The position numbers and the translations under genes are program-made. The notes under the pieces were generated by a model. The model ran no database searches and was not told the origin of the DNA. It saw nothing but the letters and a program-made list of their open reading frames with translations. 34,469 bases of DNA from Nitrospinota bacterium (GTDB lineage Bacteria > 2-12-FULL-45-22 > JACOWJ01): positions 6,303 through 40,771 of the forward strand of contig JACOWJ010000011.1 in assembly GCA_016176845.1 (NCBI GenBank), given 5' to 3'. Shown one piece after another: positions 22,139-29,762 of this stretch. Position 1 is the stretch's first letter. Each line of letters starts with the position of its first letter.

Positions 22139-22653
22139 ACCAAGGCCAGCAGGTCATGTTGTAAGATGAGCTCCTTTAACCTCCTGGCATTGATGAGCTC
22201 CAGGGGGGCCCCTTCCAACAGGTGGGCGGTATCGGCGGAGAAATATCCCGTGGTGATAAAGATCCCTTTGGAGGCCTTCTCCGTCCGAACCACATCGCTC
22301 AGGGCAATCACCCGGTTGGCCTCTACGACCTCTCCCGGGGAGGCCAACAGACAATGGACAATGAAATCCCCCCCCGTGACCGGTTTGACATCCCGGGCGA
22401 TCAGATCAAACTCCCGGGGGTTGATATAGGAAACGCACTCGACCTTTAATCCCAGGCCCTCCAAGAGCCCCAGGCAGACTTTTTCGAAATGACTCAGATT
22501 CCACTGCTCAAACCGGTTCGTGAAGGCGCCGGCCTCCTCGTAATAGTCCTTCTCCATGGAAATGGAGGTGGTCGAGCGCTTCAAGAAGAGGATCAATAAA
22601 AAGCCGACCACCACGGACACTATCACGAGCTGGATCACACTCTTCACCTCCAT
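22135..22653 (-). CDS. Membrane-anchored Mrr/restriction-endonuclease-like protein of unknown function
   Basis: 172 residues: one N-terminal transmembrane helix (about 5-25, SVIQLVIVSVVVGFLLILFL), then a cytosolic domain with the Mrr-like layout: NLSHFEKVCLGLLEGLGLKVE, INPREFDLIARD, GDFIVHCLLASPGEVVEANRVIALSDVVR, KGIFITTGYFSADTAHL, APLELINARRLKELI. The FD acidic position is kept, but the usual (Q/E)xK that completes the nuclease centre reads VHC, so catalysis is doubtful. Such TM-anchored Mrr-like proteins are common but uncharacterised. It precedes no obvious restriction partner; a small membrane protein lies 27 bp upstream on the same strand. Confidence 0.7.
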   Translation of the reverse strand: MEVKSVIQLVIVSVVVGFLLILFLKRSTTSISMEKDYYEEAGAFTNRFEQWNLSHFEKVCLGLLEGLGLKVECVSYINPREFDLIARDVKPVTGGDFIVHCLLASPGEVVEANRVIALSDVVRTEKASKGIFITTGYFSADTAHLLEGAPLELINARRLKELILQHDLLALV

Positions 22654-22680
22654 CGGTGGAGCGATTCGCGAATCGCCCCT

Positions 22681-22848
22681 TTACTTGATCATCTCGTCCA
22701 AGAGCTCATCTTTGCCCTTTTCTTCGATGACCTGATCGCTCCGGAAGGCCTGCTTCAAAGCGAGCCAGGTGAAGAAAATCACCACGAGGGCCATCGCCGA
22801 GATGGGGATATTATCCGGTTTGGTCACGATCTGCAGAAATTGCTCCAT
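22681..22848 (-). CDS. Small single-pass membrane protein
   Basis: 55 residues, start ATG with GGGGTGG about 8 nt upstream. Sequence: MEQFLQIVTKPDNIPISAMA, then LVVIFFTWLALKQAFRSDQV, then a charged tail ending DEMIK. One transmembrane helix (about 17-34) and a cytosolic acidic-basic tail. I recall similar small proteins beside respiratory complexes of anaerobes but cannot name the family. It is divergent to torD and could accompany the molybdoenzyme or the Mrr-like protein 27 bp downstream. Confidence 0.72.
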   Translation of the reverse strand: MEQFLQIVTKPDNIPISAMALVVIFFTWLALKQAFRSDQVIEEKGKDELLDEMIK

Positions 22849-22885
22849 GGTCTTTGCCACCCCCTTTCATTGGGCATTGGGATTA

Positions 22886-22968
22886 AGCTAGGTGTTAAGT
22901 TTTAGGTTTTAAGTTTTAAGTTTTAGGTTTCTTGCTTAACACTTAAAACCTAAAACTTAAAACTTTCC
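22886..22968. repeat. AT-rich heptamer hairpin (TTTTAAG/TTTTAGG units)
   Basis: Runs of AAGTTTTAAG/TTTTAGG form the left arm and ACTTAAAACCTAAAACTTAA the right arm, with a stem of about 20 bp around CTTGCTTAACACTT. Same family as 33407-33506 and 34417-34467. It lies in the 312-bp divergent gap between the small membrane protein and torD. The remainder of the gap has a GGAAATTCC module (22988) and AT-rich DNA with only weak promoter matches. Confidence 0.75.
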
Positions 22969-23160
22969 CGTAAATCCTGTCTAAAAAGGAAATTCCTGGT
23001 TTAAAATGTGTACCCTAAAATACCATAGAGAGGCCCTCAAAGACAAGAATTTTTTTGGCTTAGAAGAAGATTTGCCGTTGCTTTTAAAGAAAAAGAATGG
23101 TAAAGTGTGCCACAAACGGGTAGCAGTCAGAAAGAGGTCAACCCATGAGGATGTAACACG

Positions 23161-23742
23161 ATGATGGAGCTTTCCGTAAGCGAAAGGAGCCTGCTCTATT
23201 GCGAGTTGGCCCGCTGGTTCTCCTTTCCGCAGGAGGACCTTTATCTCTCCCTGGAGGAAGGAGGAGGGCTGTTGGAGGTCTTCCCGCCCCCCTCCCCGGA
23301 ACCCCTTCCGACCTTGGAGGAGCTGCAAGAGGCCTACACCTCCCTCTTCGATGTCGGGGCTGGAGGCCCCCCCTGTTCCCTCTACGAAGGGTCGTATGTC
23401 GGGTGGGGAAGGACCCAGCTTTTCGAGGAGCTGTTGCGCTTTTATGAGTTCTTTGGGCTGGAGCTCTCTCCATCGGTCAGGGAGCTTCCCGATCACCTCA
23501 CGGTAGAGCTCGAGTTCATGCATTACCTCACTTTCCAAGAGGCCCAAGCCGAAGATCCCTCTTCCTATCGCCTGGCTCAGCGGGACTTCCTGGCCCGGCA
23601 CCTGGCGCGTTGGGTTCCCCTGATGGTGGAGCGGCTTATCCAGAGCACCGGTTCCGGCTTTTTCGCAACTCTGGGGGAGATCCTGCGCTCCTTTATCGGG
23701 ACGGAGGCCGCGATGTCTGGACAATGGGAAATGCAGGATTAA
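23161..23742 (+). CDS. TorD/DmsD-family molybdoenzyme chaperone
   Basis: 193 residues, all helical. Family features: SERSLLYCELARWFSFPQ at the start, SLYEGSYVGWGRTQLFEELLRFYEFFGLEL, and the signature ELPDHLTVELEFMHYLTFQEA, followed by FLARHLARWVPLMVERL. These chaperones bind the Tat signal and apo-form of DMSO-reductase-family enzymes and guard cofactor insertion before export. Its client is surely the Tat-dependent molybdoenzyme encoded 140 bp downstream. Two ATGs in a row (23161, 23164) follow GAGG; either may be used. A repeat copy begins 7 bp after the stop. Confidence 0.9.
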   Translation: MMELSVSERSLLYCELARWFSFPQEDLYLSLEEGGGLLEVFPPPSPEPLPTLEELQEAYTSLFDVGAGGPPCSLYEGSYVGWGRTQLFEELLRFYEFFGLELSPSVRELPDHLTVELEFMHYLTFQEAQAEDPSSYRLAQRDFLARHLARWVPLMVERLIQSTGSGFFATLGEILRSFIGTEAAMSGQWEMQD

Positions 23743-23748
23743 ATCAAA

Positions 23749-23832
23749 GAAACCGACCTGGCCAACCCAAGTTGGTCTCCCCCGCGAATGAAAATGGGCC
23801 TCCAAGAGCCCTTGGCATTTTCACGGTAAAAT
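23749..23832 (-). repeat. Two-hairpin dispersed element, copy 3 (reverse orientation)
   Basis: Read in reverse complement: TTTTACCGTGAAAATG, CCCATTTTCATT, CGGGGGAGACCAACTTGGG, TTGGCCAGGTCGGTTTC. It fills the gap between torD and the molybdoenzyme gene and ends about 40 bp before the latter's ribosome-binding site. Its hairpin GAAAATG/CATTTTC (23790-23822) could act on mRNA stability between the two genes. Confidence 0.8.
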
Positions 23833-23884
23833 TCCATAAAATCAAAATTCGTTGTAAAGTAATTTCCTGTCAGAGGGAGGCATC

Positions 23885-26746
23885 ATGGCAGATCACACGT
23901 TCACGAGAAGGGAGTTCTTCAAGGGTACAGGCATCGCTATCGGCGCTCTGTACCTGAGCCGGCTGAAACTGAAGGAAGGCTGGGCCGCCGCGGCCACCGC
24001 CTCTGCCTACCCTTACCGCAGCTGGGAGGACATCTACCGGCAGAAGTGGACCTGGGACAAGGTGGCCCGCGGGACCCACATGGTCAACTGCTGGTATCAG
24101 TCGGCCTGCTGCTGGGACCTTTACATCAAGGGAGGGGTGGTGATCCGGGAGGAGCAAACCGCCATCTACCCGCAGATCGCTCCCGACTCGCCCGACTTCA
24201 ATCCCCGGGGCTGCCAGAAGGGGGGATGCTACAGCGAGCGGATGTACGACCCGTCCCGCATCAAGTATCCCTTGCGCCGGGTGGGAAAACGGGGCGAGGG
24301 CAAATGGAAGCGGATCTCCTGGGACGAGGCCTTGAGCGAGATCGCCGATACCATCATCGATGTCATCCGCAAGGAGGGACCCGAGCGGGTCGCCTGGGAG
24401 CTCGGAACGCAATTAAGCTTTGGGCCCCAGGGGGCCTGGCTGGGCCGCTTCGGCCCGCTCTTGGGCTCCCCTCTGTTCGATATGAACGCGGAGATCGGCG
24501 ACGACCACCACGGGGCGGCGGTCACCTTCGGCAACATCATGTCGGAAGGCTCGGCGGACAACTGGTTCCACACCGATCTCTTCCTCATCTGGGGCGGCAA
24601 CCCCTTCTACACCAGTATTCCCAACGCCCATTTCTTCCTGGAGGGCCGCTACCACGGCTCCCGGGTGGTGACGATCAGCCCCGACTATAGCCCTTCCTCC
24701 ATCCACTCGGACCAGTGGATCCCCATCAATGTGGGGACCGACGCCGCCTTTGGCCTCTCGATGGCCCACGTGATCGTAAAAGAAAAGCTCCACAAAGAGG
24801 GCTTTCTCAAGGAGCAGACCGACATGCCCCTGCTGGTGCGGGACGACACCCGGCGGCTGCTGCGGGCCAGGGACTTAAAGAAGGGGGGCGCTGAGGACAG
24901 CTTCTACCTGTACGACCTGGCCACCAAATCGATCCAGGAGGCCCCCAAGAAGAGCCTGGCGCTGGGCAAGCTTCAGCCCGCCCTGGAGGGGGAGTACGAG
25001 GTCAACACCTTGCAGGGGAAGGTCAAGGTGCGGCCGGTCTTCGATCTCTTGAAAATGAAGCTGGAGGAGTACTCCCCGGAGAAGACGGCCGAGATCACCG
25101 GAATCCATCCCGAGACGACCCGCAAGCTGGCCCGGGAGATCGGCCAGGCCAAATCGGTTTGTAACGTCACCCAGAGCAACTTCTCCAAGTTTTATCATGG
25201 GGTGCTGATGGAGCGGGCCCAGATCCTGGTCCTGGCCTTGTGCGGCCATTTCGGCAAGCGGGGCAGCGGCTACCGGGGCTTCCCCTTCCTGAGCGCCGAC
25301 GCCTTCGAGCAGTTCGCCTTCATGAAGAAGCCAGGGGTCGAGGGGGCCAAGGCCATGGAGAAGGAGATGGCTCCCATGGTCAAGAAGCTCAAGGCGGCTG
25401 GATACACCAACGAGATGGTCACCTATGAGATGATCCGGCAGACCTATCAGGCCGGGATGTGGGTCTCCAGCACCCTCTTCTGGTATCATCACGGGGGCTT
25501 GAACGAGCTCTCCGGCCGCTCGAAGGAATGGGACAAGTACCTGAAGCGCTCGGTGGACGAGTATATGAAGGAGTCGCTGGCCAAGGGCTGGCAATATGTC
25601 ACCCCGGCCCCCGGCAAGGAGCCGCGCGTCCTCTTCGAGTACGGCGGCAACATCCTGCGCCGGGTCCGGGGTTACACCCAGCTCCAGAAGGTCCTCTTCC
25701 CCAAGCTGCGCCTCCTGGTGACCATCGACTGGCGGATGAGCGCCACCGCCCACAACTCCGATATCGTGCTGCCCGCGGCCGGTTGGTACGAGAAGTACGA
25801 CATCAAGTGGGGAACCCCCCTGATGCCTTACGCCCACGTGGGCGCCAAGGCGGTCGAGCCGCTTCACGAGGCCAAGCCGGAGTGGGAGATCGTCTGCCTG
25901 CTGGCCAAAAAGCTCCAGGAGAAGGCCAGGAAGACCGGCTTTACCACCTACAAGGGGGCGGACGGCCAGGAGCGTCACCTCGACCGGATTTACGACGGCC
26001 TGACCTTCAACGGCTATTACAAAGAGAACGACCAGGAGAAGCTGGCCACCGACTTCGTGAAGATCTCCACCAACCTGAAGGGAGTCAAGTGGGAGGATCT
26101 CAAGAAAACCGGCTTCGCCAAGTTCACCAGCGTGGGCAACAGCCCGGCTACCATCGGCAATGCGACCGACATCGTGCCCAACCAGACCATCATCCCCTTC
26201 ACCTGGCACACGAACAAGAAGGTCCCCTATGCCACCCTGACCCGGCGGATGCAGTTCTACATCGATCAGGATCTTTATATGGAGCTGGGGGAAGAGCTGC
26301 CCACGCACAAAGAGCCCCCCAAGGTGGGAGGCGACCATCCCCTGGTGGTCACGGGCGGCCACACCCGCTGGAGCATTCACTCCTCCTGGCGGGATGACAA
26401 GTACATGATGCGCCAGCAGCGGGGCGTGCCTATCATGTACATGAGCTCAGCCGATGCCGCCAGGCGGGGGATCAAGGACGGCGACGAGGTGGAGGTCAAG
26501 AACGACTTGAACAGCTTCCGCATCCATGCCAAGGTCTCCCCCTCCGTGCGACCCGGCCAGGTGGTGATCTACCATGCCTGGGAGAACTACATGTTCAAGG
26601 AGGGCAAGCTCTACCAGAACCTGATGCCTTCGCCCATCAACCCGATCGAGCTGGCGGGAGGCTACTTCCACCTGAGGCCGATGTTCCTCTGCCTCCACCC
26701 GGGGCAAAACGACCGCGACACCCACGTGGAGGTGACCAAGGCTTAG
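23885..26746 (+). CDS. Type II DMSO-reductase-family molybdopterin catalytic subunit (ethylbenzene/steroid C25 dehydrogenase-like)
   Basis: 953 residues, GGGAGG 4-5 nt upstream. Tat signal TRREFFKGTGIAIGALYLS (7-25). N-terminal Fe-S site: H65-x3-C69-x5-C75-x34-C110, the His-ligated FS0 arrangement of NarG/EbdA/SerA-type enzymes with two extra residues between the first cysteines. RGCQKGGCYSERMYDP, KWKRISWDEALSEIAD and FLIWGGNPFYTSIPNAHFF are strongly type II. DMNAEIGDDHHGA (199-211) holds the region of the Asp molybdenum ligand. The C-terminal domain (GGHTRWSIHSSWRDD...) closes the bis-MGD site. Exported to the periplasm with its partner subunits. The family includes dehydrogenases that hydroxylate hydrocarbons with water, and selenate, chlorate and DMS enzymes, so the substrate is open. 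Oddly, no beta (Fe-S) or gamma (haem b) gene follows. The stop TAG overlaps a repeat end (CTTAGTACC). Confidence 0.92.
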   Translation: MADHTFTRREFFKGTGIAIGALYLSRLKLKEGWAAAATASAYPYRSWEDIYRQKWTWDKVARGTHMVNCWYQSACCWDLYIKGGVVIREEQTAIYPQIAPDSPDFNPRGCQKGGCYSERMYDPSRIKYPLRRVGKRGEGKWKRISWDEALSEIADTIIDVIRKEGPERVAWELGTQLSFGPQGAWLGRFGPLLGSPLFDMNAEIGDDHHGAAVTFGNIMSEGSADNWFHTDLFLIWGGNPFYTSIPNAHFFLEGRYHGSRVVTISPDYSPSSIHSDQWIPINVGTDAAFGLSMAHVIVKEKLHKEGFLKEQTDMPLLVRDDTRRLLRARDLKKGGAEDSFYLYDLATKSIQEAPKKSLALGKLQPALEGEYEVNTLQGKVKVRPVFDLLKMKLEEYSPEKTAEITGIHPETTRKLAREIGQAKSVCNVTQSNFSKFYHGVLMERAQILVLALCGHFGKRGSGYRGFPFLSADAFEQFAFMKKPGVEGAKAMEKEMAPMVKKLKAAGYTNEMVTYEMIRQTYQAGMWVSSTLFWYHHGGLNELSGRSKEWDKYLKRSVDEYMKESLAKGWQYVTPAPGKEPRVLFEYGGNILRRVRGYTQLQKVLFPKLRLLVTIDWRMSATAHNSDIVLPAAGWYEKYDIKWGTPLMPYAHVGAKAVEPLHEAKPEWEIVCLLAKKLQEKARKTGFTTYKGADGQERHLDRIYDGLTFNGYYKENDQEKLATDFVKISTNLKGVKWEDLKKTGFAKFTSVGNSPATIGNATDIVPNQTIIPFTWHTNKKVPYATLTRRMQFYIDQDLYMELGEELPTHKEPPKVGGDHPLVVTGGHTRWSIHSSWRDDKYMMRQQRGVPIMYMSSADAARRGIKDGDEVEVKNDLNSFRIHAKVSPSVRPGQVVIYHAWENYMFKEGKLYQNLMPSPINPIELAGGYFHLRPMFLCLHPGQNDRDTHVEVTKA

Positions 26747-26840
26747 TACCGCTCTACAGAAAAAGGTCTCCAGTAAACCGCAGAGGCGCAGAGGAAAAAG
26801 TTGGAAATCCTTGCGCCTCTGCATCTTAGCGGTAAATGGG
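26744..26840. repeat. Repeat end plus strong hairpin behind the molybdoenzyme gene
   Basis: CTTAGTACCGCTCTACAGAA (26744-26763) matches the outer arm of the palindromic element at 14897. Then GCAGAGGCGCA (26780-26790) pairs perfectly with TGCGCCTCTGC (26812-26822); the loop is A-rich. There is no T tract after it, so Rho-independent termination is uncertain, but it will protect the mRNA end. A second, weaker hairpin arm GCGG/CCGC extends it. Confidence 0.6.
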
Positions 26841-26957
26841 CAGCTTAATGCGTTGAGATTAAGCTAGATTCCCCCTTTCGCAGGAAGAATGTTTTATTAT
26901 CACCCCCGTGAAAGGGGGGGGGCTAACTTCTGCGATGCGAGGTTTCACGTTTTCCCA

Positions 26958-27497
26958 TTACCAATCCTTGGGGAGGTAATCGGGGATTTTCCAGTCGGTG
27001 TCGTCCAATCCCTTCTTCTCTTTCGGTTCGGCTTTGGCCTCGGCCTGTTCGTCCTGGAGGTCCTCCTTCTCGCTGGAAGGGCGAAGGCCCCGCTCGAGGA
27101 AAAGACCAAACATCCTCGCCATGCCAAAAAGCCAGGCGCGGTCGCCCTTCAGGCTCCAACGCGTCCCTTCGGCCTCCGAGAAGTGGGCGATCAGGTAATT
27201 TGAAATTCCCGACTCCTCGAGGAGCTTCACCGCGCGCTCCCGCACCTTGTCCGCCTGCATGGGCGGCGGCTCGGGCTGAGCTCCTTTCGCCTCCCCCGCC
27301 TTTGCCGGTCCGGGATTGTTGAGGCTGCTGGTCAGGAAACGATTCAAAATGACGGCCACCCCGTTGAGCCAAACCGAGTCTCCCTTCGATTGCCAGCGGG
27401 TTCCCCTTTCGGTCAACACAGCGATTAGATAGTGAGAGATCCCTTCCTCTTCCAAAATTCGAGCAGCCCCTCGCCGTGCTTCCAGCTGCCGCTTCAT
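26958..27497 (-). CDS. Protein with a duplicated, unrecognised ~50-residue domain
   Basis: 179 residues from ATG 27497 (AAAGGAGA upstream; the longer open frame beyond it is repeat DNA). Two copies of one module: residues 5-55 (ARILEEEGISHYLIAVLTE, RGTRWQSKGDSVWLNGVA) and 84-135 (VKLLEESGISNYLIAHFSEA, EGTRWSLKGDRAWLFGMA). The shared pattern is LLEE.GIS.YLIA....GTRW..KGD..WL.G.A....FL. A Pro/Ala-rich linker separates them and an acidic-lysine tail ends in DTDWKIPDYLPKDW. No signal peptide or membrane helix, so cytosolic. I do not recognise the family. It stands alone between the molybdoenzyme and a 580-bp repeat block. Confidence 0.72.
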   Translation of the reverse strand: MKRQLEARRGAARILEEEGISHYLIAVLTERGTRWQSKGDSVWLNGVAVILNRFLTSSLNNPGPAKAGEAKGAQPEPPPMQADKVRERAVKLLEESGISNYLIAHFSEAEGTRWSLKGDRAWLFGMARMFGLFLERGLRPSSEKEDLQDEQAEAKAEPKEKKGLDDTDWKIPDYLPKDW

Positions 27498-28075
27498 CCA
27501 ATGCTCTCCTTTCCATAAATTAGGGAACAGGGTACAGGGTACAGGGGACAGGGGACAGGGGAGAGGGAACAGGGGGGTAATCACTCGCTCCCCTTGTCCT
27601 TTGCCTCTTGTCTTGCGTTCATCTTCTCATCCTGTCCATCCTGATAAATCCTGTCAATAAAGAAAATTCCTGCTCGATCAAGTTAGTGGACAGGTTGCCG
27701 GGAATAGGTTATATCTGTAATCACTATCTCCCCTTGCCCATGGACTATTGTTCCGCATTCATCGGGATCCGAAAGGAAATTCTTGGTTACATTTATCCTA
27801 TAGGAATTCCCATTTTTGAGGGGCCAGGGGCTGAGAACTAGCGAAAGCTCTTTTTACTAATCCCTAATCCCTAACTTGACTGCATAGGAATTTCCTTTTG
27901 GGAGATTGCTTCGCTACGCTCGCAATGACAAGGTTGGTCTTATGTGTCATTGCGAGGAGCGCCAGCGACGAAGCAATCTAAGTTCATCGTACAGGAATTT
28001 CCTTTTGGCAGAAGCCAGTTGTCGGGAATCAGGGGGTCAGCATCCCTCTGATCCCTCATCCCTATCCCCTGTTCC
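27498..28075. repeat. 578-bp intergenic repeat mosaic
   Basis: No gene is seen. In order: CAGGGTA/CAGGGGA heptamers (27522-27572); the 'CCTTGTCCTTTGCCTCTTGTC' unit with ATCCTGTCCATCC (27588-27664), as at 13953; GGAAATTC/GGAATTCC modules at 27660, 27773, 27803, 27886 and 27991; the palindrome ATTGCTTCGCTACGCTCGCA...TGCGAGGAGCGCCAGCGACG, ending AAGCAATC (27905-27979), as in the element at 14938; then ATCCCTGATCCCT/CCTGTTCCC tract to the methyltransferase stop codon. Confidence 0.75.
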
Positions 28076-28858
28076 CTAATTTAATTGCCCCATGGCCCCT
28101 CGGATGCCGACGATCACCAGGTTGGGTGATTCTTGGGGATCAAAGGGACTTCCCCGGCAATCTCCATAGCAGGCCAGCTGAGAGAAGCCCGTCCGGCTTA
28201 AGTGATCCTCCAGGTCGGCCTTCAGGAGCGGCCGCTGGGGGGTCCCATCCGCTTGATAGCTCCAGGCCTTTCCCTCCTTCATGAAGGTAATGACATGAAA
28301 AACCACCCTCTCCCCCTCGAAGTCAAAGAAGCGAAAGAAAAGATACTCTCGCCCGGCTTGACGAGCGCTGGCCAGGGGCATAAAACGGCGCGGCCCTTGG
28401 AGGATGGCATCATAGTTATTGTTCTGGAGGATGAGGAGCCCGCCGGGGTTGAGAACCGCGTGAAAATCGACCAAGGCAGCGTCCAGGTCAGCCTGGCTTA
28501 AGAGGTGCGGAAGGGAGCTCCCCAGGCAGGTCACCGCATCGTATGGACCCGGGGCCTTCTGCTGTACCTCTCCAAACCCCGCTTCGAGGAACTGGATAGA
28601 TGGGTTGCCGACCGCGTTTTCTCTGGCCCGTCGGATCATATTCGAGCTCAGATCGGTCCCGGTTACCCTGAGGCCCCACCGGGAGAAAAGATGGGCATGT
28701 CGGCCGGTGCCGCAGGCCACATCGAGAACGCTTTGGACCCGATGCCTTCGGAAGAGCTGCCGGAAAAAGGGGGCCTCACTGCGCAACCGGGAAGGCCAGT
28801 TGATCAGCAGGTCATAGGCATCGAAACGATCATAAAGGGGAACTTCCATGGGTTCCAA
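28076..28858 (-). CDS. SAM-dependent methyltransferase
   Basis: 260 residues (MEPMEVPLYDRFDAYDLLINW...; the second Met, residue 4, is an alternative start). Class I methyltransferase: motif I VLDVACGTGRHAHLFSRWG, acidic loop VTGTDLSSNMIRRAREN, motif with YDAVTCLGSSLPHL, and LNPGGLLILQNNNYDAIL. The C-terminal half has a beta-rich substrate lid (FFDFEGERVVFHVITFMKEG). The layout resembles glycine/sarcosine and small-molecule methyltransferases; substrate not assignable. It stands alone with repeats on both sides, and its 3' end abuts a heptamer tract. Confidence 0.88.
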   Translation of the reverse strand: MEPMEVPLYDRFDAYDLLINWPSRLRSEAPFFRQLFRRHRVQSVLDVACGTGRHAHLFSRWGLRVTGTDLSSNMIRRARENAVGNPSIQFLEAGFGEVQQKAPGPYDAVTCLGSSLPHLLSQADLDAALVDFHAVLNPGGLLILQNNNYDAILQGPRRFMPLASARQAGREYLFFRFFDFEGERVVFHVITFMKEGKAWSYQADGTPQRPLLKADLEDHLSRTGFSQLACYGDCRGSPFDPQESPNLVIVGIRGAMGQLN

Positions 28859-28912
28859 TCGAGACTGGTCCTGTTAAAAGCTCGGTGGCCAGGCAGAGTT
28901 GGCCGCTCTAAA

Positions 28913-28968
28913 GAATGAAAATGGACCCACAGAGACCGGCCCATTTTCACGGTAAAACCTCTTGACTG
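28913..28968 (-). repeat. Two-hairpin dispersed element, copy 4 (truncated)
   Basis: Reverse complement reads GTCAAGAGGTTTTACCGT, GAAAATGG...GGTCTCTGTGGG, TCCATTTTCATT: almost the left half of copy 2. The second (GGCC) hairpin is missing. It lies directly upstream of the methyltransferase gene. The gap 28859-29231 contains this, a perfect 20-bp inverted repeat, and no gene. Confidence 0.75.
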
Positions 28969-29109
28969 AGACCCTTGGTTCCGCTAAACTCTTGCCCAAT
29001 CCGATCGGACTCCGCCGGGAGCGTAATATGTCTCATTGAGGGCCGTCCGGTGCGGCTCTGAGAAGCTAAATGTAAGGGAAAAGGGGTGTCGTCACCGCCT
29101 GTGGCATCT

Positions 29110-29156
29110 ATCCCTCCATGTGTTACAATGCCGCTTATTGTAACACATGGAGGGAT
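29110..29156. repeat. Perfect 20-bp inverted repeat with 7-nt loop
   Basis: ATCCCTCCATGTGTTACAAT (29110-29129), loop gccgctt, then its exact reverse complement (29137-29156). It lies 75 bp before the DUF3090 start. No T tract follows, so it is not a standard terminator. It could be an operator for a large dimer, an attenuator hairpin or a remnant of a mobile element. It has no second copy in the window. Confidence 0.75.
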
Positions 29157-29231
29157 CGCCGGGTCAAGGAGAATTTTCGTCAGCGAAGAGGCCCATAGAT
29201 AGGATGGGTCTCCGCACGAGGAAATCATTAT

Positions 29232-29756
29232 ATGGATTCTGCCCAGCACGACTTCGGTGAGATAAGAGCATTAAAGGTTACAGCGATCGGTGAGCCAGGC
29301 AAAAGGACATTTTATTTCTCGATTGCTTCAGATTATGGATGTGCCAAGATATGGCTGGAAAAAGAAGAACTTTATGGATTAGCCATGGCCCTTAAGCAGC
29401 TGCTCCACTCCTTAGCAGAAGATGAGGAAATGGGTATTGGGCTAGGGTTGGATGCGGAAATCGATTACAGTTTATCAGAGCCCGATGTTGTGGAGTTTAA
29501 ACTGGGTTATCTTACGCTTCATTATGACGGCGATTTACAGAGGTTCTTTTTCTCGGTATTTGACGTTCAGGAAGGAAAGGCGGCAGATGCAAAGGTCCGC
29601 TTTCTAGCAACCGCCGAGCAGGTTGAGGATTTGGTTGGGGAGGCGTTATCGGCATTTGCCGGCGGGCGGCCTATATGCCCCTTTTGCCACCGCCCTATCG
29701 ACCCGGGAGCTCATTTCTGCCCTTCGAGAAATGGTAGCAGGCAGTCTAATGGTTGA
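29232..29756 (+). CDS. DUF3090 family protein
   Basis: 174 residues, ACGAGGAAAT 5-6 nt before ATG 29232. The family core is clear: GEPGKRTFYFSIASDYGCAKIWLEKEELYGLAMALKQLL at the start, FKLGYLTLHYDGDLQRFFFSVFD in the middle, and a zinc-binding end ICPFCHRPIDPGAHFCPSRNG (CPxC...H.CP.xNG). DUF3090 is conserved mainly in Actinobacteria and Chloroflexi and is nearly always next to an SCO1664-type gene, as here (6 bp downstream). Biochemical function unknown; the pair is sometimes accompanied by a phosphatase. The 5' half is more AT-rich than the surroundings. Confidence 0.85.
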   Translation: MDSAQHDFGEIRALKVTAIGEPGKRTFYFSIASDYGCAKIWLEKEELYGLAMALKQLLHSLAEDEEMGIGLGLDAEIDYSLSEPDVVEFKLGYLTLHYDGDLQRFFFSVFDVQEGKAADAKVRFLATAEQVEDLVGEALSAFAGGRPICPFCHRPIDPGAHFCPSRNGSRQSNG

Positions 29757-29762
29757 GATCGG

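Noticed and set aside
22886-22968. Short regular repeats considered as a CRISPR array
   Set aside because: Units are 7 nt with no unique spacers and form one hairpin; the same holds for the arrays at 33407 and 34417.
24875-26380. A 501-codon open frame antisense to the molybdoenzyme
   Set aside because: It is a GC-rich codon-bias shadow: repetitive Gly/Leu/Val-rich composition, no family motif, and the sense strand is a clearly conserved enzyme.
26780-26822. Rho-independent terminator after the molybdoenzyme
   Set aside because: Strong stem but no T tract and a long loop; it belongs to a widespread repeat type, so it is listed as a repeat hairpin only.
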